A stretch of 64,000 nucleotides of DNA, from NCBI GenBank assembly GCA_027575765.1, contig JANBPT010000039.1:1-64000 (forward strand), given 5' to 3'. The stretch is from Tieghemiomyces parasiticus (Eukaryota > Kickxellomycota > Dimargaritomycetes > Dimargaritales > Dimargaritaceae). Made by a program: the position numbers and the translations under genes. Positions 12,397 to 22,782 of this stretch are shown piece after piece (the first letter of the stretch is position 1; each line of letters opens with the position of its first letter). A model generated the notes under the pieces. It was not told the origin of the DNA. It did not search any database and was given only the letters and a program-made list of their open reading frames with translations.

Positions 12397-13042
12397 GGCC
12401 TGTGTTCTTCGTTAACCACAAGGCGGTGAATCGGGGTCTTGGTCGCCAATGATGTTTATACCCTGGTCATATTTTGAACCGGGTACCTTTAACAGGGCGT
12501 CTATCGGTTTACCCTGGGAGTACTTCCATCACCCTCGCCGTGGACCCTTATGCTCGCAATTTTCCTATTTTCTTGCCTTCCTATATATCTTTTTGCTAAT
12601 AAATCTGCCCTCGGTGCAGTCATTATCTGTTCATCACGATGTGTCTACTTCGGATGCTGTGCTCCACACGCCATGGGAGTGCGCACATCAATACCCTCTA
12701 CCTTAAGTCCCCTCCCCTTACTAGCATTGCATTCTTTTAGTCCCAAGTCACGTGAAACCCATCCTGCGGTAGGGATATGATGGTGCTGGTGCTTACGTCA
12801 GGTCTCACTACAGCCGCACTACCAGGTGAACGTCGACCGCATCGCAAGTATTCGCTGGGGGCTGACTGTGAGGAGGGGGGAGAACCGGGTCTCTCTCGCC
12901 GTCCTTCCCAACCTTGCCCAGCTGTGAATGCTGAACTACGTCCCTTGCTATTTGCCTCTCCCCCTCCCAACAAGCTTCAATATTTCGACCGTCGGCTACT
13001 ACCTGACCTTCTCCACTTATTCCTGCAATAGACGACAACGCC
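12397..13042. other. intergenic region with leader of the glutaredoxin gene
   Basis: No gene. Two pyrimidine-rich blocks (about 12500-12740 and 12890-13030) precede the glutaredoxin start. Confidence 0.5.
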
Positions 13043-13971
13043 ATGAGCCGGATCTTCAACCTCACCAAGCACGCTGCCCTTCGTACCGGCCCATTCGTGC
13101 GCCTGCAGAGCCGTTGGCTGAGCGACGCCACCAAGGCCGCCATCGAAAAGGTAATTGTGCAGTGAAATGCGCTTCTTGGAAGCCGCCCCGCCACCTGGAG
13201 AAAGTAGGCCGCTCCAGTGCGGATGCCATCCTAACCCATCGGCCGTCCCCTCCCCGCGTACACGCACGCACATTGCTATGGAGCCTAACATACGGCGCTG
13301 TTTAAACCCCCTCCCCCCGCACGACAAATCCCGATACAGGAAATTAAAGGCAACGATGTCTGCGTGTTCATGAAGGGCACGCCCGACGAACCCATGGTAA
13401 GTATGGGTCCTGGGTTCAACAGCCGCAGGCTCTATGGCATGTTTTCCGTACTGCAACCGAGGTAACTCCTCTTCAAGCCTCGCTAACTGACCCCTCCCAC
13501 TGTGTAATCTATACCACCCATCTGGTTGCCCCTTGCAGTGTGGGTTCAGCCGGGCGACCGTGACGATTCTGACCGTACAAGGTAAGTCCCTCGTATACTT
13601 CATATGTTGTTGACAATACTGCATGACCTCTCCAAATCTACTGCCCTTCTCACGCTGCCCACATTTTCCCCCTTTTTTCCAACCGTACCCCCAACTCCGA
13701 CCACACGATGCCAGGCGTCCGAAACTTCAAAGGTGTCAATGTGTTGGAGGACCCGGACCTGCGCAGCGGCATTAAGGAGTATTCGCAGTGGCCCACTATC
13801 CCGCAGGTCTACGTGAAGGGCGAGTTCGTTGGCGGCTGCGATATTATGCTCAACATGCACAAGAGCGGCGAGCTAGAGTCCCTCCTGGTCAAGGAAGGCC
13901 TGATTGAGCCCATGACCGAGGCATCTGCCGCCGACGAGTCGACGACGGGGGATAAGAAGGGAAGCAGCTAA
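13043..13971 (+). CDS. GRX5: mitochondrial monothiol glutaredoxin (Grx5 type, CGFS)
   Basis: CDS join 13043..13150, 13340..13396, 13539..13581, 13715..13971; 154 aa, the expected size. Introns are 189, 142 and 133 nt; donors are GTAATT, GTAAGT, GTAAGT. The N-terminal ~28 residues are basic and hydroxylated ([19 protein letters not shown]), a plausible mitochondrial presequence. The thioredoxin fold follows with [20 protein letters not shown]; the CGFS active site is at residues 56-59. The glutathione-binding [19 protein letters not shown] segment is intact, and the C-terminal tail is acidic and Ser/Thr-rich. Single-domain CGFS glutaredoxins bind a 2Fe-2S cluster with glutathione and pass it from Isu scaffolds to downstream carriers in the matrix. 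The CGFS codons begin exactly at an exon start. Assignment is secure. Confidence 0.96.
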
Positions 13972-14334
13972 AACTGTGTGACTTGCACTTACTAAACTAT
14001 TCCTGACTAAGGGTATGACCGTGAAGCTTGGGAGAGTGACTTGTTAATAAGTCTTTGGCGACTAGTGTGAAGGGCCTGGGTATAACTGGATAAATTTTGC
14101 AAAGGCAGAGGTGTCCTACGTCATCATTTCCCATTCTGCAGGGAAAAAATTGCCACGGGGTAAATACGTTATGCTTTGCTTGCCTTAATTAGATAAGAAA
14201 TATGAACCCATGCATAGGCCCCATTAAGCCCTTACTGCTGCCTACGAAGGGGGATATTAACAGCCTCCCGTAGAGAATTTTCGATCTGAATGGTAATTGT
14301 TGGCTGTAAATGGACTCTCATCCTCATTATAATG
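13972..14334. other. 3' flank of the glutaredoxin gene
   Basis: AT-rich; no gene or recognisable site beyond the probable transcript end. Confidence 0.5.
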
Positions 14335-14829
14335 CTGTCACAACCGAAACTATTGATCCGATTAGTTGCGGCACTACCGTCTATTTCTCTACCTATCTTC
14401 TATTATTCCTTATACTCATTACCCTTTTCTTGTGACGCCAACCCTCCTGATCCGTTGGCCGCCGCCTTCTCCTTGACAGGCGTCTCCGCCTCCATCCTTT
14501 TAGGGCTTACCTTCCATCAGTGTTCTTCCTTTATAGATCCGACAACCTCGCAGCTGTCTTCGTATTCCGCTTGGGCGCCAGCCCCCACCTCTCGCTGTCG
14601 TCCCTGGGGTTCCCTCCTAACCCAAGCCATAGCCGTGACGAAGGATGCAGGATATCCTTCCCGTGTAATAATCCCTCTGGGGTCGCTATGTAATAACCGA
14701 TAGCTTAAATCACCAATAACCGGTTTGCGGTATCACCCTTCAGTTCATCTGTAGGTTCTTTTAGTTGATTAGTCTTTAGTATGCTTGGCTATTAGGCTTA
14801 GTTTTCCTCTAGGGAAGTTTCCCCCAACG
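14335..14829 (+). repeat. dispersed repeat family, copy C
   Basis: This is the reference copy. It starts near TGTCACAACC (14337) and ends in CTCTAGGGAAGTTTCCC (about 14808-14825). It aligns with copy A (minus strand) over its whole length, including the tail after the open frame, and with copy B through most of it. The shared frame (14290-14703, +) spans 137 codons. Confidence 0.88.
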
Positions 14830-15602
14830 AGAGTCATCATTCAAATCATCAATCCCCGTCTAAGCCTGAGCTTGACGGCCAGTTTTTCTTCAAGTTTACA
14901 CCTACCACACTATCTTTGCCGCAAGGGCACATCCCCGTTGTCGCGTACCGCACTTGTCACTGGTCGGGTTTCTCCAGGGACCACCCCTCCCAGTTTCATT
15001 TTTTTTAGTATATCCTCCTGTTCTTGCCCTTCATCAGGGCCCAGCACCACAATTCTCCCCTGAGCGCTATACTTTATACACCATTTCCAATGAGGTGTGT
15101 TGGGCACTAGTGATGCGTATTCAACGAAGGAGGGCCAAACGGGAGAAGGAAAGCAGATGAAAGGAAAACGGGTGGATCGGGGCACGGAACTCCAAGACAA
15201 ATGAAAACCATAAAAGAGTAAACCGAAAGAGAGAGAGATGGATCGGGGTCGTCCCCGGCCCTCCTTCAAGCCCTCCTCTTGGAAGGGGGGGAGGGTACTC
15301 GACATCAACCCAATGGGTTTGGTGGCCTGCGGAGCGCAGTTGTTATGGTAAGAGAGTGGTGGTATCATGGAGGTCAGTCCTAAGGCCAGCTTCCCAAACC
15401 TCCCCGCCACACCAAAAGTGGTAATCCGCTAGCCTCCACTTTACTTTCCTCACTATTACCGTCAGGCAAAAGCACTAGCTATCCCGCATTGCAGTACCAA
15501 TAAAGCTGATTACATTAAAGTTTATTTGTGTTACCAGACTCACAGTAGCCAAGTCAGTACTAAAAGCTTAAGTTTTCAACGTACAGGCCAGGCAGTGAAA
15601 TT
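14830..15602. other. intergenic region at the 3' side of the GH17 gene
   Basis: No gene. A 166-codon minus-strand frame at 14910-15410 shows no family resemblance. I see nothing structured. Confidence 0.5.
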
Positions 15603-16646
15603 TTAGCACTGGTAGAAAGGACCGTCAATCTTCCAGGTACGACGGTCGGAGGTGGTCAGGCCCCAGTTGGGCTCGACGCCGATGGTGTGCTCGTCAGCCT
15701 TCCAGGGCTCATCGAAGGCCGCGAACCAGTAGTACTGGAGGTCGCGCTTCTTGGCCTCGCACACAAACTGGCCGAGGTAAGTCTTGAAGTTCTCGAGGGA
15801 CGGAACGCCCGGGCCGTAGTTGCCGCCGGCGGTAGGCCAGCCAGTTTCACCGACAACGACGGTCTTGTCGCCCGCCAGGCCCTTGACGTAATCGAGGTGG
15901 TTGAAAAACACGCCGGAGGCTTCGTCAATGGTCTTGTTCTCCCAGAAGGGGAAGGCGTTCATGGTGACAAAGTCGACAGCATTGACCAGACCGGCATCAA
16001 TGACGTTGTAGGTCTCGGCAGAGGTGACGGGCGCGGAGATGCCGACCTGGCGGAGGGCGTCCCGGGAGCGGTTAATGTAGCTGACCAGGGTGGCCTCGTC
16101 CACATCCTTACGGTAGATGGCCTCGCTGCCCACGACGACACCCGACACAGTCCCGTTGAACAAGGCGGTGTGGGTCTGAGCCAAGCGGGTCAGCTCGGCA
16201 ATCTCAGCATTGACCGCGTTACCGTCCTTTCCCACCCACATTCCGAGGAGGATCTTGTAGTCAGTGTCCTTGACGGCGTTCAGGAGGAGTTCACCCTGCT
16301 GGCAGTCCGTCAGACTGTAGATGCGGAAATTCTTGCTCACGGTTCCGGCGAGGAAGTCCAGGTCACTCTTTACCTCCTCCAGGGTGGGGCACGACCCGTC
16401 GGCGCGGCGGGCGTTGTAGTTGAGGCCGGCCAGGGCACGACCGGTGGAGTCATCGGAGGAGGCGTTCGAGCTGGAGGGAGCGGGGGCGACACCCACGGAC
16501 GCGGTGCCGGTGGGGACGGGGACCGACACGGAGTCGGCGACGCTGGACTGCCTAGCGCGGCACTTCTTGTGAGGTGAGGCGCCGGCGATAACAGCACTGC
16601 CAAGCAGGGCGGCACCCAATAGAGTAATAGCCTGAGTGACCTTCAT
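15603..16646 (-). CDS. secreted GH17 glucan endo-1,3-beta-glucosidase (Scw/Bgl2-like)
   Basis: Single exon, 347 aa. The start at 16646 is preferred over an in-frame ATG at 16700 because it opens directly with a signal peptide (MKVTQAITLLGAALLGSAVIAGAS). A Ser/Ala/Pro/Thr linker (about 33-70) comes next, then the GH17 barrel from ALAGLNYNAR (71-80). The acid/base Glu is E175 in VVGSEAIYR. The nucleophile is E267 in VVVGETGWPT. The Trp-rich end YYWFAAFDEPWK and the final PFYQC match fungal Scw4/Scw10/Bgl2 enzymes. These act in the cell wall, cutting or transferring beta-1,3-glucan. There is no C-terminal GPI signal, so it is secreted or loosely wall-bound. Several NxS/T sites are present (NGT, NRS, NKT). 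A TATA-type element lies about 245 nt upstream. Confidence 0.94.
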   Translation of the reverse strand: MKVTQAITLLGAALLGSAVIAGASPHKKCRARQSSVADSVSVPVPTGTASVGVAPAPSSSNASSDDSTGRALAGLNYNARRADGSCPTLEEVKSDLDFLAGTVSKNFRIYSLTDCQQGELLLNAVKDTDYKILLGMWVGKDGNAVNAEIAELTRLAQTHTALFNGTVSGVVVGSEAIYRKDVDEATLVSYINRSRDALRQVGISAPVTSAETYNVIDAGLVNAVDFVTMNAFPFWENKTIDEASGVFFNHLDYVKGLAGDKTVVVGETGWPTAGGNYGPGVPSLENFKTYLGQFVCEAKKRDLQYYWFAAFDEPWKADEHTIGVEPNWGLTTSDRRTWKIDGPFYQC

Positions 16647-16888
16647 AGTGGTGGGCAGGTAGTATGGCGAATAATGAATAGTGGTTGGATCGTAGGGCAC
16701 GGGTTGTCAAAACCAGAAGTGCAGTCAAGTGACGTGAAGGGGGTGGTTGAGACGCTCTAATGCGGAAGAAGTAGAAGTGTGGCGACGGATGTCGTACGAA
16801 AAAAAGAAGGGGCAGTAACAAGAAAAGGCAAGTGGACGAGAAAATTCCCTGCTATAATAGAGCGAGCAGGGGTGTGGGTACGGGCCCC

Positions 16889-16896
16889 TTTTATAT
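16889..16896 (-). promoter_or_regulatory. TATA element upstream of GH17 gene
   Basis: The minus strand reads GAGCATATAAAAGG, about 245 nt before the GH17 start. Position and sequence suit a core promoter; this is not proven. Confidence 0.45.
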
Positions 16897-19136
16897 GCTC
16901 GCCCTGATGCACCCGATGGCGCATTTCAGCCTGCTAGACTATGCCCCAACGTTAGGACAGCAGTCCGCGCGTCGCCTCTGGTTAACCTCCCGCCATCCAA
17001 TGCAATTCGCCCTGTAACAATGTTAACCTGTCCCATCAGCCCTTATCGGCAGGCCCCGTGGCGAAACCCCCCTTCCCACCTATCTCTGGGGCCTAACTGC
17101 AGCTTCATTGAAACCGGGCCCGTCTATTATTGGTCTGGGGCGGGAAGCTATTGGTGAATGGATCGTCGGCGGTACGAAATCTCCCCTTTCTCTCTCCATT
17201 GCTCCGTATAGTCATGCCAAGCGTCGTCCATGGGTCCTCGGCAGCCTAGAAGAGGAGGTCAGCGGAGGAGGCAGGAGGGGGGGGATAGGGGGTAGTGGCC
17301 CAGGGGACGTGAGAGAAGGTAGGGTGATGGCTGGCTGTGGACACTTAACTGGGCAATTCCGTGTAAGCCGACTGAATGGGTCGACTGATTAGGATGGGTA
17401 CGTATTCGCCCAGAACTATTTTGGTGGACATAACCATTCGAGCCTCCGGCTGCTCACTGTACTGCTTTAGGCCAAGGGGTGTGAAAGGGGATGCCGCCTA
17501 ATGGCCAGGTTACATAGGTGATGACGCACCCGGTGGGTTCTCGCCCCTTGGCCCATATAATGGCCTTGACGGCACCAGTGGGCCAGTCTGCAACGACCGA
17601 CCCGTAATGGAGACACTAGGCCAGTCGCTGGTGCCGTAATCTCATTGAGACCCACCCCAAGATAATGCGGTGGCTAGATAGGGTTTGTGGGGCCAAAGTG
17701 CAGCACTTGCATCGCGGCTCCGGGGAAGGGGGGAAGGGAGCCAGCCTCGTTTCCTGATGATCCGTGCTTTTCCGTTCACTAATGAAAGAATGATGCCCAC
17801 CTATCGAGTGCACTATTCTAATTCAGCAGTCGTACGTCGGTAGATCGACGAGGTACATCAGCGGGTATTGCTTCAAGTATGCCCCTTGCCACTAGCGGCA
17901 GCGGGCTCGGTGAGATAGGCACATGTTGTGGTAGCTTCTTTGTTTCTCGCTTATCCTTCGTCCTGTACCATTGATCCACCACGAGTATAAGGTAACGAGC
18001 CCTTGGCATGCCGGGGGGCTATTCGGGTATCAGACCGAGTGGCGCACAACTGCTGGCCGATGTGTGGCCATACTAACCGAAGTAGCCATGCTGCTCAGCC
18101 GTTATTGGTTGATGTCTGTGGAGCTCATTGGTATGCTGCTGGAGCTTAGCCCCTACGATCGACCCTGCTGCTAAGCAGCCAGTTGGTGTCCTTGACAGCC
18201 TCTCTTTAGAGCAATATTTTCCATCGTGTCAGCCTTTAACCGCCCAACCCAAGTAACTTGGCCAGTACTCTACCGACGAAAGGCCACCCTCGGCTCCTAA
18301 GAAGTAAACGATGTATGTGGCGACATAAAACGGGCAAGGTGGAGGTGGGGGCTTGTGGGCGGTGCAGTCACTGTAACTGTACATCCTCACAACTGCTAAT
18401 CGTGTACATCTATAGACTGTTTGGAACAACCTTTTTTCATGATACACTCCCCCCACGGATCCAGGTGGAAAAACTACTTGCGGCAAGGTTTTTATACCCG
18501 GAGTAACGCCAATTTCTCCTGCCACACCCCCAGCCCCTGGTATAATCTGCAGCCACCCTCTCCTGTTGCCGACACTGGAGCTGCCCGTGGCTCTACCAGG
18601 GTAAGCGCTTAGCGTAAGCCAAGGCGTCTACGGCCCTCCAGCATCTGGCACCTAGCAGTCCTGGTGGGAGGAGTTGTTCCACCAGCATCGGCTGAAAAGC
18701 ACTATTCCTAACCCAACCCCTTTCAAAGCTCAAATGCCCATTGACAAGTGACGCTGGTCGCCCTCCCTGCGTACTTGACTAGGTGAGTTTAGCATACCCT
18801 AGGAAACCGCCACCAACTCTTCAACTGCCCTGTCTAAATCGGCAAAACTGATGACGGATCCATCCTACGCCCTGGTAGCTTCACGTTGTCATGGCTGCGC
18901 CTTCCTAGAGTCAGATCACGTGGACAGGATTGGCCCACGACGGCAGAGGAGAGGGAAGTTGTCAAATGGCTGCGACTTGTGGAGGTTCATTGCCTCACGT
19001 ATTTTCAGTCGTAACTGTTCGTTTTCCATTTCTCCCGGCCTCTTTACCCCATTGTGCGCTGCCCTGTTACTGTGGCCTATTACTATCCATCTCGAATAAT
19101 TGTACTCGCCTGACAGCATCCGCTCGACACTCTACC
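16897..19136. other. 2.2 kb intergenic region between GH17 and the WBP11-like gene
   Basis: No recognisable gene on either strand. A short inverted repeat (CTGGTGG near 18662, CCACCAG near 18680) is present. An in-frame upstream extension of the WBP11-like gene to 18930 lacks family similarity and is taken as leader. Confidence 0.5.
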
Positions 19137-20711
19137 ATGGGACGCAGTGCCAAGTCCGGCCGGAGCCTCAATCCGGCCGACGAACTGCGGCGGAAACAAC
19201 ACAAAAAGGAACTCAAGAAAAACAAGGTCGACCGCCAAAAGGTGCGTGAGACTGGGCTGCTATACAAGGACACCCGCAAGCTGGAGGCCGAAATTGACGA
19301 GTATCAAGCGCTGGCCGCCCGTGGTCGACTGACCAAGGACCAGAAGGAGAAGCTTATCGCCCTAACCGCGCAGCTCGACAGTATCCGTGAAGCTCGTAAG
19401 GCCCACGGCCTCGATGAACAAGGGCGGGCGCCAAATCCGTACGCCGACGGTAAGGCTGTGTTAGGACTTGCGAATATTCTAGGCGAACGCACTAGTATGG
19501 TTACGGCCGATCCATACGCCGCGCCTACAACCAGTGCGGATCTGAGTGGTGAAGGTAGTGGCAGCGATAGCGGGTCGGATAGCGACGAGTCGGACGTATC
19601 TGACGGGTTCCAGATTGAGAATTTAGCCGATGACCCGGCCATGGTGGAAGCCAGTACGTTACACCCGGAACGCTCGAATAGCCCACGGCCGCAGCCAGAT
19701 CTCACAACCAGCTCTCCACCGTCATCTCGCGGCCCCCACTCGCAATACCAGCCGCGGCCACAGGCCAGCCATCACCATCTTTACCCTCAACCACCCACCT
19801 ATTATCCAGGGCCCATGCCACCGCCACCGCCACCACCGTTTGGCATGCCGCTTGGCCCACCGCCCTTTCCACGCCCGCCTTTTTTACCGCCTTTCATGGG
19901 TCGTCCGCCCTTCCCAGGCCCCTTCCCTCCGAATATGCCACCACCACCGCTGCCATTCCATCCGACCGGGAGGCCGTTACCTTTCGCACCCCACGTGCCC
20001 CATCCCCGTCCACCCCGTCCGAACGCGTCGGAACCCCGACTTCCAGTGCCTCCAAAGACACCCCGACAGCCCGACCTGGAGGCTGGCCCACAACCCACGG
20101 CACTGCGGCCGCGGGCCAGCGCCACCGTTCTCTCTGCGGCCCCCGTTGTACGCGACTTCCAAAAGGAGCTAAATGCCTTTATCCCGCCAGCCCTACGCCG
20201 CCTCCAGCGGGCTGAGCGTAAGAAGCAGCAGAGCCAAGTCAACCACCCGGTGGTTAGTAGCGCGTTGCCGTCACCATCAGCGACCGGGAAGGTGGGGACC
20301 GGGGCCGCTCTTACCGCGCTCTCTGCGGCGCCTGCGGTCGCACTTTCCGCACCACCGGTGACAGCCCTATCTCCCGCCCACCGCCCAGCGACTACCGCCA
20401 CGGCAACAGCCCAGACTGACTCTCATGCGCCAACCGGGCCCGTCGGTAAGCCTACTCCTGCGGCATCATTCGGGACGTTCAAACCTGATCAGTTGCTGGC
20501 TAACCTCTCGCAGCCCAGTTGGCTCGCCCAGATAAAGCGTGGGAACCCCACTGCGCCTAGAATGCTCGCTACCAAACCCACGGCGTCGCCCGTCCCTGCG
20601 ACGGCCATCGTTCCGGTGGAACCCACTACCAAGGCCGCCGCATCGTCATCCTCTTCAAGTGCGGCGCTGGAGTACGAGAAATTCATGGCGGACATCCAAG
20701 ACCTCATTTGA
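19137..20711 (+). CDS. WBP11-like splicing factor, proline-rich
   Basis: Single exon, 524 aa. The first 40 residues (MGRSAKSGRSLNPADELRRK, then a Lys-rich KELKKNKVDRQK) match the conserved Wbp11 N-terminal domain. A helical stretch follows, then an acidic Ser/Asp/Gly tract (about 140-160). A proline-rich region (about 215-320, repeated PPPPP and PPF/GRP units) is the kind of segment that binds WW or PQBP1-type partners. Near the C-terminus LNAFIPPALRRLQRAERKK and YEKFMADIQDLI match the two short C-terminal motifs of vertebrate WBP11. The family acts in pre-mRNA splicing in the nucleus. The start at 19137 has a TACCATGG context and opens with the conserved motif; an upstream in-frame ATG at 18930 adds 69 unconserved residues. 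Lack of introns contrasts with the spliced genes to the left. Confidence 0.88.
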   Translation: MGRSAKSGRSLNPADELRRKQHKKELKKNKVDRQKVRETGLLYKDTRKLEAEIDEYQALAARGRLTKDQKEKLIALTAQLDSIREARKAHGLDEQGRAPNPYADGKAVLGLANILGERTSMVTADPYAAPTTSADLSGEGSGSDSGSDSDESDVSDGFQIENLADDPAMVEASTLHPERSNSPRPQPDLTTSSPPSSRGPHSQYQPRPQASHHHLYPQPPTYYPGPMPPPPPPPFGMPLGPPPFPRPPFLPPFMGRPPFPGPFPPNMPPPPLPFHPTGRPLPFAPHVPHPRPPRPNASEPRLPVPPKTPRQPDLEAGPQPTALRPRASATVLSAAPVVRDFQKELNAFIPPALRRLQRAERKKQQSQVNHPVVSSALPSPSATGKVGTGAALTALSAAPAVALSAPPVTALSPAHRPATTATATAQTDSHAPTGPVGKPTPAASFGTFKPDQLLANLSQPSWLAQIKRGNPTAPRMLATKPTASPVPATAIVPVEPTTKAAASSSSSSAALEYEKFMADIQDLI

Positions 20712-21398
20712 AAATCAAGGCACTTGCTGCGAGCCAAGCCTGTGTAATTATCTGCCATAAAATATCAGGTGGGGCTGCCACTGCCCGCCTGGAGCCGACT
20801 CGCACACCTCCATCCGTACAGACAATCAACAGCCCTGGCCGATCTGACTGTATGAGCCTCACGCTAAATCAAGTGGCACCAGCTACGCGATAACTGATAC
20901 GTGGCAGCGGCTGGGCTGCCTTGGTAAATGTCACCTTCATCACTCTCAAGCCAGGAGAGGAGCGACATGGACAGGAGTGCTGTCCTCGTTGGTTTCGTGA
21001 CACAATGCTGTACCGGGTTACCTTTTTGGTGGCGTAACGAGCTCACTGGCTGTCACCATCCCTGTCCTCCAGCCCTTTCTCTTCTAGATATACGCCTGGT
21101 ACACCCTCCGACTTGGAAAAGGGGAAGACACTTACCCCTCCCTTCACCTCGTCCACTTTAGGCGGGTTAACTGTAGCGCTGTAGCTCGTGTAACGTCTCC
21201 AACATCTTATTTTCCACCTTTTTTTTTTTGAACCTTCCAGGTTGGGGAGTCTCTCGGTCCGAGTGTATATAAAACCAACCGGCCCGAATTTTGCTCGCTC
21301 ATGGTTCGAATTGCTTAACTCTCAGCCTGTTTTATTCCCCGTTAGATTGCCATGTTTATTTTACTCTAGCAATCGTTGATCAAACGCGCCTTTTGAGC
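20712..21398. other. intergenic region with promoter of the secreted-protein gene
   Basis: No gene. A T10 run near 21222 and a TATA box at 21265 precede the next gene. Confidence 0.5.
21265..21273 (+). promoter_or_regulatory. TATA box of the secreted-protein gene
   Basis: GTGTATATAAAACC, a near-perfect TATA element 126-134 nt upstream of the ATG at 21399. Confidence 0.6.
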
Positions 21399-22754
21399 AT
21401 GCCAACTTCTCACTACGTACCATGTCTGCTTCTAGGCTTGGTCCTACTCAACCCCACTCAGGGCACCCTATCGGGTGAGGGAAGTTATCATTGGGGATCG
21501 CAAGGATTCGTGGCCGACGGGTCGACCTCTCTCTGGAATCCGAACATTGCTCCCGGTACGCAGTTGGCCTCGACCGAATACGGTGACCCTTTCTCCCCCC
21601 TCTCCACTCCATTCTTGGGGGCTTCTAGCACCCATCCATCCCCTCAAAATCAATATCCAGGCGACGCCCCGGAGCCTAACTCGCATACGTCGTTTGTATG
21701 GCCAGATTCAACGTCGCCAATCGACTTCAATACTCTGCTGAATCTGTGCTCGGTTGATTCACCAGGACCAATGGGCGAGGGGCAGTACTACCAACCGGAT
21801 TTGAGGTGGGTGGGATACGACGGAGGGCTCTCTAAACCGTTCTTGTCGCCTGTCTCGCAGCTGGCATGCCAGGATTATGCGCAGACCGCCTCCGACGCTT
21901 CATCCGGGTCCAATGGTCACTGGCTTCAACCTCCGCAATCCATTCCCGAAGCGAACGTCCCAACCAAGTCTTATTCCAACCCTGTGAAACACAAGGTGAC
22001 ATTGGCCGAGCTCGCTAAACCGCGTGACAATACCAACCTCCCACCGCACCGTTCCAAGGACAAGTCCCCAGTCCACCACCGGTCGACCCCCATGCGCTCG
22101 TACGCGGCTCCCGTGTCTTCCAGATCGAAGCTGAAATCAGCCACCCTAAGGCCAACTCGGCCCCGCACTCGACCCGAGGCCGTCCCGGCTTTCCGTATGG
22201 CACTCGTACCAGCCACCCATTTCAACGAACCTCATCGTTTTACCCAGCGCTTTAGCCATGACAACCCAGTCGCCGTGGTGGCCGGCCACCAAACTTACCA
22301 GCGTGACCTTCACAAACTAACCCAAGTCTGCTACGAGATGACCCCCCGATCTGTCGGTAGCACCGATACGGCATTTAACGCTGACGTATCGTGGTCCCAG
22401 CTAGTGGCTTGGTTCCAAAGCCTCACCCCACGGGTCGCGGATCAGACACGCACGCCGATTGGTAAGGGATCGCTCAACGTTTGGCTCGGCTATACCTTGC
22501 CGCTTATCTATGCGGTCAATATGTACCTGGAGGCCCGTATACCTTTTGCCTTGATCGAAGATACCGGGGATGGTGACTTGCAACTGCATCTGCCATTTAT
22601 GAGGGTTGGCCATAAGGGACGCAATGACTTTACCCCTGATTGTGCTACTATGGTGCAGATCATTGACAAGCTGGCCATACGGATAACGATCACACCTTAT
22701 GACTACATGTCGACCATTCCGCTTCGAGCCAAACCGTCTAAACTACATGCGTAA
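21399..22754 (+). CDS. secreted protein of unknown function
   Basis: Single exon, 451 aa from 21399. I prefer this start to an in-frame ATG at 21291 because it opens with a good signal peptide: MPTSHY, then the hydrophobic PCLLLGLVLL, then a likely cut after the Gln-Gly of NPTQG. I do not recognise the family. The first ~200 mature residues are Ser/Pro/Gly/Asn/Tyr-rich and look disordered (WGSQGFVADGSTSLWNPN and similar). Residues ~205-290 are basic and Pro/Ser-rich. The C-terminal ~170 residues look folded, with alternating hydrophobics (LNVWLGYTLPLIYAVNMYLE, LIEDTGDGDLQLHLPFMRVG, TMVQIIDKLAIRITITPYDY). There are few cysteines, so it is not a small cysteine-rich effector type. A strong TATA box lies about 130 nt upstream, and repeat copy D begins just after the stop. 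It may be a lineage-specific wall or host-contact protein; that is inference only. Confidence 0.75.
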   Translation: MPTSHYVPCLLLGLVLLNPTQGTLSGEGSYHWGSQGFVADGSTSLWNPNIAPGTQLASTEYGDPFSPLSTPFLGASSTHPSPQNQYPGDAPEPNSHTSFVWPDSTSPIDFNTLLNLCSVDSPGPMGEGQYYQPDLRWVGYDGGLSKPFLSPVSQLACQDYAQTASDASSGSNGHWLQPPQSIPEANVPTKSYSNPVKHKVTLAELAKPRDNTNLPPHRSKDKSPVHHRSTPMRSYAAPVSSRSKLKSATLRPTRPRTRPEAVPAFRMALVPATHFNEPHRFTQRFSHDNPVAVVAGHQTYQRDLHKLTQVCYEMTPRSVGSTDTAFNADVSWSQLVAWFQSLTPRVADQTRTPIGKGSLNVWLGYTLPLIYAVNMYLEARIPFALIEDTGDGDLQLHLPFMRVGHKGRNDFTPDCATMVQIIDKLAIRITITPYDYMSTIPLRAKPSKLHA

Positions 22755-22782
22755 TTACAAACGGACCTATGACGTAGCGAAA

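Noticed and set aside
14910..15410. 166-codon minus-strand frame between repeat C and the GH17 gene
   Set aside because: No family resemblance and no supporting start context or promoter signals.
16647..16700. Earlier start for the GH17 protein
   Set aside because: The signal peptide begins at the 16646 ATG; the extra 18 residues would bury it.
18930..19136. N-terminal extension of the WBP11-like protein
   Set aside because: The conserved family N-terminus begins at 19137 with a good start context; the added 69 residues look like leader.
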